The position numbers were made by a program, and so were the translations under genes. The notes beneath the pieces were generated by a model. The model made no database searches. It was not told where the DNA came from and was given only the letters and a program-made list of their open reading frames with translations. Source: Astrocystis sublimbata (lineage: Eukaryota > Ascomycota > Sordariomycetes > Xylariales > Xylariaceae). Taken from it: a stretch of 64,000 nucleotides of DNA. Shown in pieces: positions 12,680 through 27,557 of the stretch (its first letter is position 1; each line of letters starts with the position of its first letter). The stretch is taken from assembly GCA_022453515.1 (NCBI GenBank), contig JAJNNY010000019.1:310001-374000 (forward strand), in the 5' to 3' direction.

Positions 12680-13838
12680 ATGGTAGGACCGTCTTGGGCA
12701 TACATTGTTGCATTGGCCAGATCTAACCTCAGTTACAGGCGCAGGTGATATCGAACTCCGGCCACGATGACATGATTGTATGTTCCGTCCTCGTTCCGAC
12801 TGCCCAAACAGTGTCCATACGCGTTGACCGACTGCGACCGACCTGCACTCGAACCCATCCTTGACCGTTGCCGATGCGCAGTCCCGATCGCGCCAACAAG
12901 ACGACTGACGTTTACTAGCACGATGCAGTCCTCGATTACTATGGTAGACGCCTTGCGACATGCTCTTCCGATAAGACCATCAAGATCTTCGAGATCGAGG
13001 GCGAGTCGCAAAGGTTCATTGAAACATTGAAAGGGTACGAGCTGCTTCACGATCGCCTGCAAAAAAGAGAATGCTGACTGCTGCGTATCGTAGTCACGAA
13101 GGTGCGGTGTGGTGTGTCTCTTGGGCGCATCCGAAGTACGGCAACATCCTCGCCTCGGCGGGCTACGACGGCAAGGTTTTCATATGGCGCGAGCAGTCGA
13201 ATCAATGGCAGCGACTCTTCGACTTCGCCTTACATAAGGCATCCGTCAACATGGTCTCATGGTCACCCCACGAGTCCGGCTGTCTCCTCGCCTGCGCCTC
13301 GTCGGACGGCTCCGTATCCGTTCTCGAGTTCAAGGACAACAACTTCTCACACGTCATCTTCCCCGCCCACGGCCTCGGCGTCAACTCCGTCTCCTGGGCC
13401 CCGGCTTCCACGCCTGGTAGCATCGTTTCGTCAAATCCCACTGGCCCTCTCGGTCAGAGACGCTTCGTGACTGGCGGCTGCGACAACGTCTTGAAGCTGT
13501 GGACATACGATCCGGCTACGCAGAACTACAAGCAGGAGAGGGAGCCCCTGACTGGCCACACAGACTGGGTGCGCGATGTAGCGTGGAGCCCGACGGTGCT
13601 GCAGAAGAGCTACATTGCGTCAGCTTCTCAAGATAAGACGGTGCGCATTTGGACAAGCGACAATGCGTCCCAGGGACAATGGGCATGCAAGGTGCTGAAC
13701 TTTGATGCCACCGTCTGGCGGGTTAGCTGGAGTTTAAGTGGAAACGTGCTCGCTGTCAGTGGTGGTGACAACAAAGTCTCTCTGTGGAAAGAGAATCTGA
13801 GGGGCGAATGGGAGTGTGTCAAGACAATGGAAGAATGA
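12680..13838 (+). CDS. SEC13: Sec13 WD40 protein (COPII coat and nuclear pore)
   Basis: WD40 propeller shared by the COPII outer coat (with Sec31) and the Nup84 nuclear-pore complex. The gene has four coding exons: 12680..12682 (only the ATG), 12739..12777, 12919..13034 and 13094..13838, total 300 residues, the usual length. Exon 2 gives [13 protein letters not shown], the diagnostic Sec13 N-terminus, and exon 3 runs into [15 protein letters not shown]. Later blades contain [28 protein letters not shown] and [11 protein letters not shown]. Introns have GTA donors and TGAC/TAAC branch sites. The ATG in the last exon region (13071) is intronic and is not the start. Confidence 0.93.
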
Positions 13839-14923
13839 AATACGGGCTGCACTGATGAATAGACAGAAAGTTTAGACTGAATGGTAGTACGGTGCAACCG
13901 GAGGGTGCTCGACGTCAATTCAATGAAAGGTATTGACTTCGGACGAGCAGGTTATCCCAGCTATGCATATCCCGAAACATACCGGGCCCAAAAGCCTCAA
14001 GAAATCGATAGCTGTGCTTCAGTAGCTACGAGTACTAATATAATTTCCAAAACTTTGCGCAGGGCTGATGCTCTGACTCCATCGAAGTAACCCTCAGTAT
14101 CCCGTCGCAATTTTTCGCCCACCTCGTAGATAACGTAATGAGCTCGAACGATGTGAGAACATACACTTTTGTGTAAATGTGTACCATTTATACCCCTAAA
14201 GGAGGACGCTCCCTTCTATCTGTCATGTAATCGTCTACACTTGTTCACACGATGGGCTATGTGCTGCCAGGGAGCAAGGCTGCAGTATGTCTCACAGCTC
14301 TAGCCTCAGTTGCTCGGACTACCATCGCCACTGGAATCCAGCCCAACGTCCCCAAGGGTTATATGATTTGCGCCTCACTTCCCTTATATATTTAAAGAGA
14401 AGTTCTATCACACGTCGTCAGTGATACTCCTTTCCATTACACCCACCGTGATAGTAGCAGTGCCTACCTAGGTACTCTGCAGCTATTTCCATAGTAAAGA
14501 ATATGGGACGCGACAAGCATGAGCCACCAAGAAGAGGTCCCTGCCGAGGTATCTGGCGACCGGCCCTATGTTCGCCACTCGCGGCTTCTGCTCATGTTGA
14601 CGTTGATTGCTCATGTGCAGCATCGTCGCTATCAGTCTAACTAAGTAAGTACAGGCAACAGCAACCCAGAGCCCATCGAAGGAAGACCACTCAGGCTTGG
14701 GCTTGGATACTTAGGTACCTACCTAGGTACTACTCCAGTTGAAGCTAGTGCAGGTGGGCGGTTAATTGCTCCCGCCCTGTCCCTTCCTTACGTCGAGTGG
14801 GCCGCTTCCCCGTCCTGCAGATGTACTTAGACACAGAATTCTGGCGGCATCGGTACCTGCGCCGCCTCTCCGCTGTTTCAGGAGGTCGGAGGTCGGCCAG
14901 CAAGCAGGCCAAAAGCTGCAGGC
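13839..14923. other. intergenic, no gene seen
   Basis: About 1.1 kb between SEC13 and the Whi2-like gene. It contains two exact ACCTAGGT palindromes (14466-14473, 14721-14728) and otherwise nothing I can assign. Confidence 0.5.
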
Positions 14924-17153
14924 ATGATGAACCACCAACATCGAAGTAAGCCTCCTTCGAACCAAGCTCAACAGCGAATTGCTTCATGTTTCTATTTCCC
15001 CAAGTCCTTGTCTCTTTACCCATACTCTCATATTTGAGTTTTCGCTTCCATCAGATCAATTGCAAGCGCACTCCGACTCTTCGCCCAGAAGCCCGTGCTG
15101 GATAACAAGGGCCCAATTCAGACGAATGCGAGAGCTAGCACGGTTATGATCTAATTACCTATATCCCACGTACGGGCTCACATCCAATCAATGACCCCCA
15201 CCGCAACGTCGCTGTTTGTAATTAAACTGCCAGACACGGACGCCAACCTCGCTCTGTCATCGTACCCCGACTTTCTGCCCAGGCTCTAAGTCTCTCTCCT
15301 CTTACCTTGCCCGTCTTTCCCTCTGCAGGAACACAAACCGCCGCCACGTTGTCCGAATCGCAGGAAGAAGGCCACGGAGAGTCCGTGTCTGCTGGGCTCG
15401 CGCAGACTGCCGTGGATCGAGCGAATCTGGTCATTGACGCCAAAGCCGACTCTCGCAACCACGACGGCAGTGACAACGACGACGACAATAATAACGACAA
15501 CGGCATCGACGACAACTCGTGCCGCGCGCGGTCACCTCCGCCTCAGTACCTCTACGCCAACTCCGAGGCGTCGCCGTCGACATCCGTTTCGCGACTAGCA
15601 TCGCCCCCTCCGTTCTTTAGCCTTTATTCGTACGCCTCCGCAGAGGATCTCGCCGACGATCACTTCAAGCTCCCCAGCGCCTTCTCGGAAACCGGCCCCT
15701 CGTCGGCTACAGCCGCCCCAGCATACGCACCTGCTGCATCCAGCTCTTCTGATCAGCCTTTCGAGCCCCCTACTTCGCTACAGGATACCGTTGCCGAGAC
15801 CAAGCGCGCTCTTCCGCAAGACGTCAAAGACGAAGCTTCAGGCCAGAAGGTCGACGACTCCAACGAGCCGCCACCTGCATACTCGGAAGGCGATAGCCCA
15901 CTCCTTGCCTTCACATACCTCATGGCGGCCGCCGGTGGTGCTGCGAGTATTATTACTCAAGTGCAACAGGGGGGCCCTCCCCTGAATGCGATTGGAGGTA
16001 AGACCATCCCGATAGCCTCGTACAAGCTTGGACGCTGACACTGAAGTGCTAGATGTCGGCGCCGATGAGACGATTACCATGGACCTGAGGTAGGATATCG
16101 AAACATGGAATCCCCTGGATCGGACACGGTTACTAAGACTCTTGCACAGGGGCACGCGCTTTGTTCTTTCCAGAGACGAACTATTAACATTGCCTGAATT
16201 CGTTCTCCTCTCCCTCTTCCCCAATGGACTCTTTCCAGAGGGCCACATGGGCGGCTTTGCCGACGGCGAAGCAGTCCAGGTCGATGTCAGTACCCTTCAT
16301 GACAACCCCGTTTGTCAAGTCACCCAAACCTTCTCGAACATGAGTTGCTCGATGTTCCCCATGTTCACTTACGCTCATCTCCCTCGCTCCTTCACTATCC
16401 GCAGCCTTCTCTCCAACATCAATATCCATTTCACTGACCTCACCTCTCAGTATGACCCTGCTTCCCTGCAATATATGCTCGATTTCTTCCGTAATGTGGC
16501 CCAATCTATACCCAATGAATCTTCACCCACATCTTCACCTGACGGTGGAGTTGTCCCCATCGACTCGCTTGGTGGGCGCAGTGAAGATGGTAGCAAGCGT
16601 GCTGGTATCATCGTCCTGAGGGAGGACCTCGACTTCTACGCCATTCCTCCCCGACCAGATATCAACCAAGCAAATATGATGGAAGTCAAGCGTGCAGCTT
16701 CTAGAGCTCTATTAAAACAGGACGGCATCTTTTCTGGATTGAAACGCAGTGATGAGCCTGGAACCACGGAGGCTCATTTGATCGAGATGTTGACGGCTGG
16801 GTGAGTGTTGTCTTCCTTGTAGATAGATACATACATACATGCACACCCTCACTAATACGGGCAAAAGCGGTTTCAATCACGACGATCAATGGGGCCACCG
16901 CGCTGGCGAACCTAACAAGGCCGTTGTGTGCAGCTTGGCCCTCGCCAGGCTGCGCAGCGACATTCGTGGCAACGACATGGGCAGCAACGCGGTAGGCATG
17001 GCGCAGAAGCTCCTGCTTTTCTGGCGAAAGCCCGCCCGCCGATGCTGGTGGGAAGGTGTGGAGCTGGACAACGTGGAAGGAGTGGAAGGGCCGCTCAAAG
17101 TGTGGATTCGAAGAGTATGGACACTCGAGATGAGCGTGATTGGATTACGTTAA
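14924..17153 (+). CDS. Whi2-like growth/stress regulator (BTB-like fold)
   Basis: Resembles yeast Whi2, which links nutrient signals to stress response through the phosphatase Psr1. The recognisable block is GTRFVLSRDELLTLPEFV then LLSLFPNGLFPEG, the KCTD/BTB-like motif of the Whi2 family. Exons 15329..15997, 16053..16089, 16150..16800 and 16868..17153 join cleanly. The start is less sure: a 22-nt exon 14924..14945 (MMNHQHR plus one base, donor GTAAGCC) gives the right phase, but needs a 383-nt intron, long for this genome. Total would be 554 residues. The N-terminal 200 residues are disordered, with a D/N-rich run and S/P-rich stretches. An alternative first exon is possible. Confidence 0.75.
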
Positions 17154-18482
17154 ATACTTCCTACATATCGAGCAAGCGGACAAGGGCGTTGGAGTATGAT
17201 TTTCTTTGAACAGCATAATAGGGTTGGGGCCAGCATGCCAGCATACCACCAGCATATCAGCTGCTGGCCACTTATACCACCAATTTGGCACTATCTATTC
17301 TCTATCCCATGTTCCTCGTTAGTTAGACTGGCGGTTATCTGAAAAATGTTGTAAAGGGAACAAATGGTGTGTGGTCTCATGGTGTTCCCAGCAGACGGAT
17401 TGTCAGGCTATACATATTGACGCCATGTTGGGGTTTCAGCAGTAACAAGGGATGTGGGGCAATGTGTGGAATTATGGCAAAGGTTCAATATGATCAGCGG
17501 GGTAGAGATAACGTCAATTTAGATGGGGTCAGTCAGTAGTGGTGGATAAAGCGATGCATTGCCTTTCCTTTGTGTGTGCATCTGGCCGTGCTCGTTACTT
17601 GTGATTCTGAATGTGTGCCCTAGATGTGACTCGATAGATTCGTAGATTCGATCGATGCAAGCTCCTAGCATCCATAGTATGCCACATCTCTCTCCATTAT
17701 CTACCTATGTATAAATCTACCTGGCAGGCAGCAGATCGACTTGGCTATTTCGCACCTAAGCATGTCTATTCAGCCCAAGTCATCAGGGAGATGCCAGAAT
17801 TCTTGAGGGATGTTTTGTGTTCGAGCATCTGCACCTCGTTTCGGGTCGCATGTAGAAGAACGACTAAAAGCGGGACGGGAACTCACATATGTACCTAGGT
17901 ACTCGGAAATGGAGCAGGGGGGGCACCTAGCTCGCCTAGGTAGGTGCCTGGATGCCTGGGCAGGTCGGCAGGTAGGTACCTAGGTAGCTACGTACTATAC
18001 TTACTCGTACTTGAAGTTACCAGTAGCGCGGGCGGCCAATTCTTATTTCACCGACATGCGATTGGCAATTTGGCACTGACTGACAAAGGAGAAAGTCATC
18101 GTCACCTTGACCTCATTGATTTTCCTAGTGTTCAAGTCATTACAAACTGCTTCATATTGGCGCATCCATAACAAGGTGGTAGAGGTGCTGCCCCTTATCA
18201 GTTGTCACTACCTAAGTATCTATCTTCCGAGTTCATATCTTCGCGGCCTAACATCCCTGGGCGCATCTACTACTGCTACTACTGGATTGTATATAGAATT
18301 GTCTCCGTACAGCCCACATACAACGCCCACATACAACCTGACCAGCCCAATCGAAAGACCTCCAATGACCTCCCTTCGCCACTTTCAGCATTGACGACAT
18401 TGCCCTCGCCTACATAAGATACCTCACCAGACATCACAAGAGAATACGGCGTCACAAGGTTAGCGGTTAGCGCAGGGCCACC
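17154..18482. other. intergenic, no gene seen
   Basis: About 1.3 kb. Two exact ACCTAGGT palindromes at 17893-17900 and 17978-17985 lie in a run of related CCTAGGTAGGT words (17885-17990), about 500 bp upstream of the next start. Confidence 0.5.
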
Positions 18483-20312
18483 ATGGCGCAGAACTACCGG
18501 CTCGCCAGTCCGAGCCCTCTCGCGACCTCAGCCTTCGACCGCAGCTCTCTGATCCGTACAATTCACACCTCGTCCACCACTTCTCTACACGACATGCCGC
18601 GAGTCAGGAAGCTGCGGCTGCTGGTCGCCGCCAACGGCCCGCGCGATATCAACAACGCCGGTACCATCGCCGTGCGTCTGCTCAAAGACCCCCAGATCGA
18701 GACCCGTGCCCTCGTCGACGAAGTCCCCCTGCGACTTACCCACGACATCATAGTCTACGAGAACCGAAGCCTGGCCACCGCTGCCGTCGACGCCGACAAG
18801 CGAACCAAGGATGCCATAGAAGCTGCGCGCCAGACCGCCTCGGAGCTGGTCGAGTGGGCCGACTTGCTCGTCCTCGCTCCCATCGACGCCGACCACCTCG
18901 CCAAGATGATGACGGGCATCGCCGACACCACCCTGCTCGAGGTCCTCCGTGCCTGGGATGTCTCCAAGAAGATTCTGCTGGTCCCGGGCATGTCGACCCA
19001 GATGTGGGAGCATCCCATGACCAAGAAGCAGCTGAGCAAGATAAAACGAAAGTGGAATTGGATCAAAGTCATGGCCCCCATCTTGTGGCAATACGAACCC
19101 TCGTCCGGCTACGAGAAGCGCACGGTCGCCTGGGAGGGCTTCGCCTTCAACGATCTCATCGGCATCATCAAGAACCAAGCCGAGCTCATGAGCCTGGGCC
19201 ACGATGTAGAGGTCGCCGCGAAGCAGGCCATGCACACTATCAGCCCTCGGCGCGTGGCCAAGACCCTGCCGCCCGAGATATGGAGTCTTATATTCGAGCA
19301 CGTTGGCGATTGGGAGATTGCGTCGGCTGTGAACGTCTACACCACCCTCACACCACCTATCGAGTGGTCCAAGAACCGGGGCGACATGCACGACCCGATC
19401 GAGATATACATGTACGAGCTCGAGTGGCTGATGCTCACGTGCCCCCCCTCCGAAGTCCTATTCCAGAAACTCTCCGAGGCGCCCAAAGGACTCCGCTACG
19501 TGTCGTCGCTCGTCGTCAAGCTGATCATGAAATTCTCCCTCGTCGACGTGCTCACATACCTCGAGACGCACATGAGCAAGGTCTTCTGGGCCTCCTTCAG
19601 GTCCAAGTTCCTCCCCAACAAAGCCGCCGGCGTGTACGGTCGCACCGACATCCTCGAGTGGTGGAACCTGTCGCCGTCCTTCCTCAATAGAGAGTACGAC
19701 GCCGAGGCGATCGACAACGCGTCGCGCATGGGCTACGTCCACGTGCTGGACTGGTGGCTGCGCTCAGGGCTTCCGCTGAAATACACCGAGGCGGCGCTCG
19801 AGGCGACCTCCAAGGAGGGGCACCTACTCGTCCTGGAATGGTGGAAGGAGGCCGCGCTGAAGGACGAGAACATCGTCCTCAAACCTGGACGAAGCCTGCT
19901 GACGGCCGCCCAGCACGGCCAGACCGCGGTACTCCGGTGGTGGGAGTCTAGTGGCATCCCGATCGGCTACGGAGAAGGTGTGTGCAAGATCGCCTCGGCA
20001 CACGGGCAGACGGCCGTGCTGGACACGTGGCACGAGCTGAAGGGCGAGAAGCTCTCGTTCGACTCGCAGGTCCTCGTCGCGCCCACCAAGCAGGGACATG
20101 TCGCGGTGCTGGAGTGGTGGAAGCAGTATGCGCGCGGCGAGCAGGCGGCCGGCCATGGAAGGACGCACAGAGTCGAGTATAAGACGTGTGATATCGAGGA
20201 GGCCCTCGAAGATGCCATTGGGGACCCCAGACCGGTCAAGAGGTGGTGGGCGCGGAACGGGCTGAATCTGGGGATCGGGGTGAGCGAGTGGATGAAAATT
20301 AGGAGGTTGTGA
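18483..20312 (+). CDS. Hal3/PPC-decarboxylase-like flavoprotein fused to F-box-like and ankyrin-like repeats
   Basis: Single-exon gene, 609 residues, ATG in a perfect CCACCATGG context. Residues 40-250 match the phosphopantothenoylcysteine decarboxylase/Hal3 flavoprotein fold: WADLLVLAPIDADHLAK (125-141) and PGMSTQMWEHP (168-178). Key positions differ: the family's PxMNxxMW has Ser for Asn, and the catalytic His before ELxxWAD is replaced (ASELVEWAD, about 119-127). It is therefore probably not a decarboxylase; a Hal3-like regulatory role is possible. Residues 261-285 (LPPEIWSLIFEHVGDW) resemble an F-box. From about 380 there are 5-6 degenerate ankyrin-like repeats with the signature VLxWW. 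The N-terminus (SSLIRTIHTSSTTS) looks like a mitochondrial presequence, and Met38 could give a shorter, cytosolic form. Confidence 0.8.
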   Translation: MAQNYRLASPSPLATSAFDRSSLIRTIHTSSTTSLHDMPRVRKLRLLVAANGPRDINNAGTIAVRLLKDPQIETRALVDEVPLRLTHDIIVYENRSLATAAVDADKRTKDAIEAARQTASELVEWADLLVLAPIDADHLAKMMTGIADTTLLEVLRAWDVSKKILLVPGMSTQMWEHPMTKKQLSKIKRKWNWIKVMAPILWQYEPSSGYEKRTVAWEGFAFNDLIGIIKNQAELMSLGHDVEVAAKQAMHTISPRRVAKTLPPEIWSLIFEHVGDWEIASAVNVYTTLTPPIEWSKNRGDMHDPIEIYMYELEWLMLTCPPSEVLFQKLSEAPKGLRYVSSLVVKLIMKFSLVDVLTYLETHMSKVFWASFRSKFLPNKAAGVYGRTDILEWWNLSPSFLNREYDAEAIDNASRMGYVHVLDWWLRSGLPLKYTEAALEATSKEGHLLVLEWWKEAALKDENIVLKPGRSLLTAAQHGQTAVLRWWESSGIPIGYGEGVCKIASAHGQTAVLDTWHELKGEKLSFDSQVLVAPTKQGHVAVLEWWKQYARGEQAAGHGRTHRVEYKTCDIEEALEDAIGDPRPVKRWWARNGLNLGIGVSEWMKIRRL

Positions 20313-21136
20313 GGTCTTAGGTCAGGCACCTGGAATGGGAAGTGTATGTGTAGTGTATTGTATTGTGTTGCATGAAGCGTTTAGTCAATACATTGTTGGT
20401 GCTCTTCGGGACAATTAATTGATCGATCAATACGCTGCGTGCCTCTTCTCGAAATGAGCGATATTTAATTGTTTGTTTCTTGTCAAAGCTCCATCCTGTT
20501 CCTAGCTCCCTCGCGTTACCGTAGGTTCACCCATGTTCCCTTCTGTAATTATGTCGCTACATGATAGGTGCAGACAACATTGGACTCGACAACGTTCCAA
20601 ACCCCACATTAGACTTTTAGTACGTTTGGTTGATGAGAAGAAGAAGCCTCTGACAGTTTTAACGCTTTGTTAGAGCCTTGATGCTATGCATATGACCGAG
20701 AGATCGGCGTGCTCATACTAAGCAGCCTGAGCTCTACTTCTTGCGCTAACGGTATTGTTGGTACTGTGTTTCGCGATGGTGTTCTCGTGTATCATACTCG
20801 TAGAGAAGTTGACGTCCTTCTCCATTAAATGAGATGCGCCGCGCAAACTATGACGATCTAGTTGGCTTATGTTTTGATATTTCAGTCCTCACATAAATGG
20901 TGGGGATGTTGTTGCTGTGAAGTCCTTTAATACCGGACGGTCAATACTGCCCGTAAACTCATCAATTCACCAATTTGCAGATTGGGAGGTTGTGTGTACT
21001 TTGACATTTATTGATGTTCATTCATGACTTTTATCTCTGACAGACTCCATATCTTTTGACTCATTCTGCTTTGACTGATTCCACATTACACAGGGCATTG
21101 TTCAGTCATGATGAGCAAGCTAATACCATCTCGTAT
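20313..21136. other. intergenic, no gene seen
   Basis: About 0.8 kb between the 3' ends of two convergent genes. AT-leaning, with no long frame, repeat or RNA motif noticed. Confidence 0.5.
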
Positions 21137-22124
21137 CTACAAACCTCCCATATCAACATCGTCGACGTCTTCTTGGATATCTATCATGGCCATCTCCGTC
21201 TCCAATCCAGTATATTTCATCTGGGCCACTCTGGATCGTTCATTGGCCTCTACTGCCATTCTCAGGGCTTCGTCAATGTCATGGAACATTGGATTATGGG
21301 CGAAGCGAGGGCTATCGTCACCGAGCTCGACGTAGATGTCCTCGAGGTCTTCCGTGAACTCCATAGGGATGGGAATAATTATCGCGAACTTCTCGTCATT
21401 CGGGTCGGTGTCCATGTCCTGCACGACTTGCGAGAAGGCCTTGTCGGTGCCATCTCCCTCACTGTCGACTTCGGTGTACGGCATGTAGGCGTCCTTGAGC
21501 TCCTGGTTTCTGGGAAAACAGATGTCTGTGAGAGAAAAAGAGTTAGAATCTGCCATTCTGGGGAATCAGGTGTCTCAAGACTCAAGAGCCTGCAGAATCA
21601 TGCAGCATTCAAGAGCAGTACTTCTGCCGAATGGAGGAATAGAAGACTGGAATTTACTAACTGAACCCAAGCATGAAGTCATCCAGTGCCTTGACAAGTG
21701 CATTCCTAGGTGGTCGAGCGCCTTCAGGGACGGTGGCGAGGTACAGATTGCGCGCGTGGAGCAATTTGTAGGTGAATGCGCAGAAGGCGTCGTCGTTGAT
21801 GTTCGCTGACCAGTCCCAGGAGTTTTTGGCGCTTGCCCAGAAGTTGCGAGGTTGCATCATATCGCATAGCCGGGCATGGTCAACAGCGTAGTTGTAGATG
21901 TCAGCTAGACAGTCCGCAACAATACCTCTCTTCTTGGTACCGAGATGCTTGAAGATCATCTTCGCAAGATGGGTAGAATGGGCGTGGTGGAGGAGGAAGC
22001 GATGTGTATGAACGATACAGCCCTCATTGCCATCATAGGTCGCATGCCCCTTCGTTTGCCAACGTAAACCGCTGTGGAATCCCTGGAACATAAGTTCCGC
22101 GAGTTTGGGAGTTCGGGGCGCCAT
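21137..22124 (-). CDS. unknown fungal protein, two exons
   Basis: Exons (minus) 22124..21662 and 21525..21137 join in frame (phase 1, donor GTTAGT, branch CTAAC, acceptor CACAG) to 283 residues. I do not recognise the family. The N-terminal half (about 1-154) is globular, rich in His, Ala and aromatic residues, with LADIYNYAVDHARLCDMM and FWASAKNSWDW. The C-terminal half is acidic and ends DVDDVDMGGL. No signal peptide or membrane segment is visible. The intron of 136 nt is longer than most here, so a further small exon cannot be excluded. Confidence 0.65.
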
Positions 22125-24697
22125 TTTCGATGTGCTTGTGAAGCGGAAGGTTGAGAAGGGCGAGGAGGTTGAGAAGGACGAGGAGAAGTTGGAGGATTTG
22201 GAAGTTGTTGTGCCTCAGGGCTTGCTACAGCACCTTCCGCATGGCAGAGCAGTTACATACCTCCTTTTCGGATAACGCGTAGTTAACATATGCCATCTTA
22301 TTCACTGGCTTGACTAACACAAGGCCCAAACAAGACGTAGTGCCTAGCCAATAACCGGCTCCCAGCAACCAGCAACCAGCCCCTACACTACCTAACACGT
22401 ACTATATATATTTAAATCGCGGACCGTAATATCACCAGCTGGCTCAGGCAGCAATCCAGTGACTCAGGATAATCCCTAGTCCATGGAACGATACACGGGG
22501 GGTTCGAGTCCCCACGCAACCATGTTGAGCCAGGCCAACTCATCTTAAACTTCCATGCGGTAGTTTCAGGAGTTGTTCTGGGCGCAGTGCAGATTGTACA
22601 CCTGGGGCAGACCCACACCGTCTTTGCAACTGGTTCAACTCCTGGAACGAGGTAGGGTGGTGAGAGTCGTCCAACATGGAAGCGTTCTTTTTTTCCTTTT
22701 TTTCCTTTGAGGCGATATTTTGTATTGCTGTCTTCTACTCCTTTCAGCATATCAATCAATTATAGATAAACTATTTCTAGCCGAGCTTCTATCTTATGAT
22801 TATATTGGGTAAGAGTGTGTATAATAATTGAAGTCCACCCACCTTAGTTAGGAACATGGAGCGAGCGACATTGAGGGAAATGAAGCTATCGTGGATCGTG
22901 GTGGTGGGTGGGTTGGTAGCCTTATTCACTGGCCGCACATATCCTACACACAACCAAACCTCCCCACAACAAGCAAGTGGGTGGGCATCTGTCACCCGAA
23001 CAAAAGCAAAGCGCATTTCATTCACCACGATTGTCTCGATTGATATTTTGATTTCGGACCTATTCTCCTTGAATAATGCTACACTCTAAGTCACGATGCC
23101 TACTCCCCTCGAACCTCTTCAGCATTTACAAATCCCCCATCCACAATTCGGATTTCCAATAGTTGTTTCAATTAGTGCTGCACTATTGAGATGCCCTCGA
23201 TAGTATCTGTGTACAAAAACAGCAGTAATCCGAACCTTGCTTGCGCTTTTGCTGCAGTTCTACAACGATGCTGCATTACGGGCACAGTGTCTGTTGTATG
23301 CCGTGCAAGCCTATCGCAGGCACACCCCAAAATTCAGTTCAGAAATAAGTATACATATAATTGCCAAGGACAGAGTAGGCCCAGAGCTTACAATGGTAAG
23401 CGACTACTGAGCTGATGTTAAGATGGTGGAGGTAGAGCAAAGGGTGTTCAATCATGGACATGTCGTCGTCCACAGTTCCACAATTTTCAAGCTGGCCGGA
23501 GCTGCCAAGTCCAGGTTCCACCTTTCAATTGAATGGCTTAAGAGAGCAACTCTACACTTTAGTCTTGGCCTACATGTGCACCTATATATTCTATATCTTT
23601 TGTGCTCGAGGAAAAAAAAGATTCATTGTCATGATAGCAGGCATCACGATCGGCGGCGGGGTAGGTAGGGTAGGGGTCGCAAAGATTTTGGATCACACCA
23701 CAAAGGAAGGGCTTGCTTGTTTATGTTGCAAAATCACTCTCGAGTCCGGTAGGTAGGAGAGAGGGCCTGCACTCGACGAATGAACATCCAGGCGTGGTCA
23801 GCACAGTTAGTGAGTGAGTAGTATTGATCGTTATTGCATATCGCATTGGGATGTATGCCGTGAAATCAATCTGTCGATCTCGACTACCAATTGTTGTAGC
23901 TAGAAGATAAAAGTTCTTGTTGATCAATCAAGGGTACTGTCGCTTCAAGCGCACAAGTATGCCTAAAGTACCTGGTGTCATTTCACTCACTCTTAGCCGA
24001 GGCGGAGTAATTGATGACTGCGCTGTCTCGATCGAATGTCAAATCTCGAGGTCTTCCCAGAATGTGGAAAATGGGGCAGCAATCAATAAATAAGTCAATA
24101 ATGACTTAAAAATTCAAGATGCTTTGGATAATCACCTGAGAGATGGCAACCTACAAAGGCAAGAATTATTAAGTTGTCCGGAACGAGTTTCGGAATCGAA
24201 AACCGTTAATATGTTTCAATCAAACCAAAGGAAAAAGAGCGAGTGCATCGAAGGAGGACGAAGGAATAGAGTTGTTGCGGCTCTACTTGCATTACCTTAT
24301 CTTGTGTCATGTAGACAAGGGCCTACGTAGGTACTACCGGTAGCTACCGTGTGCATTCATTGATGGTGCCATACAGCGTGGGAATGAGGTGCTTGGGCTT
24401 CGCATCATTGCCTAGCTGTAATTCGTGATAGAAAAGAGATTGCTGCGCATCGTTTCACTGCATCTTTCAGATCTTGGAAGGTTTGTTTTTGAAAAAATTA
24501 AATTTACTCGCTGCATTATACATAACATGATCATTAAATCGAAGCCGACAAACACCAGTTCCTCAGATACCCCGCCGAATAAAATATGTAGATGTGGACC
24601 TTTACCATGGGCTGTAATGTATGTATTGCTCCAAATGCCCATATGAATTTGAGCAGGAAAAACCCTAATTAGGAATGTTGTCCTGCGATGTGCGGAA
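22125..24697. other. 2.6 kb intergenic region with a tRNA-like fragment
   Basis: No protein gene is supported. It holds a tRNA-like Pol III box pair near 22440-22520 (separate entry), T-rich tracts at about 22687-22710, and GGTAGGTAGG words at 23660 and 23745. The rest is short random frames. Confidence 0.5.
22440..22523 (+). pseudogene. tRNA-like relic (A-box-like and perfect B-box)
   Basis: GGTTCGAGTCC (22501-22511) is a perfect Pol III B-box followed by CCCACGCAACCA, like a tRNA 3' end. TGGCTCAGGCAG (22440-22451) resembles an A-box 61 bp upstream. No 5' strand complementary to ACGCAAC is found at the expected place, and no clean anticodon arm folds, so this is probably a broken tRNA or an extra TFIIIC site rather than a working tRNA. 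Confidence 0.35.
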
Positions 24698-27373
<2,676 letters not shown>

Positions 27374-27557
27374 TCATCCAACGCCATCACGCCGCCTCCT
27401 ATATACTTCCATTCACTCTCTATGGTAGACTACGTGATAGAGCCTATCAAGCAATAAGATAGTGCCATCTCCACGAATGCAAGTGATAAGTCACCAGATG
27501 CGTTCGTGTAAGTGCCTAGATCAAGTGGTTGATAAACAATAGACCGCAGAAGCCGTG

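Noticed and set aside
3764..22468. TGACTCA sites as CpcA targets (for example 7784-7790 and 22461)
   Set aside because: A 7-mer counted on both strands is expected about eight times in 64 kb, and the sites are not near likely target starts.
22412..22759. 115-codon minus frame across the tRNA-like element
   Set aside because: Overlaps the Pol III boxes and a T-rich tract; composition is random.
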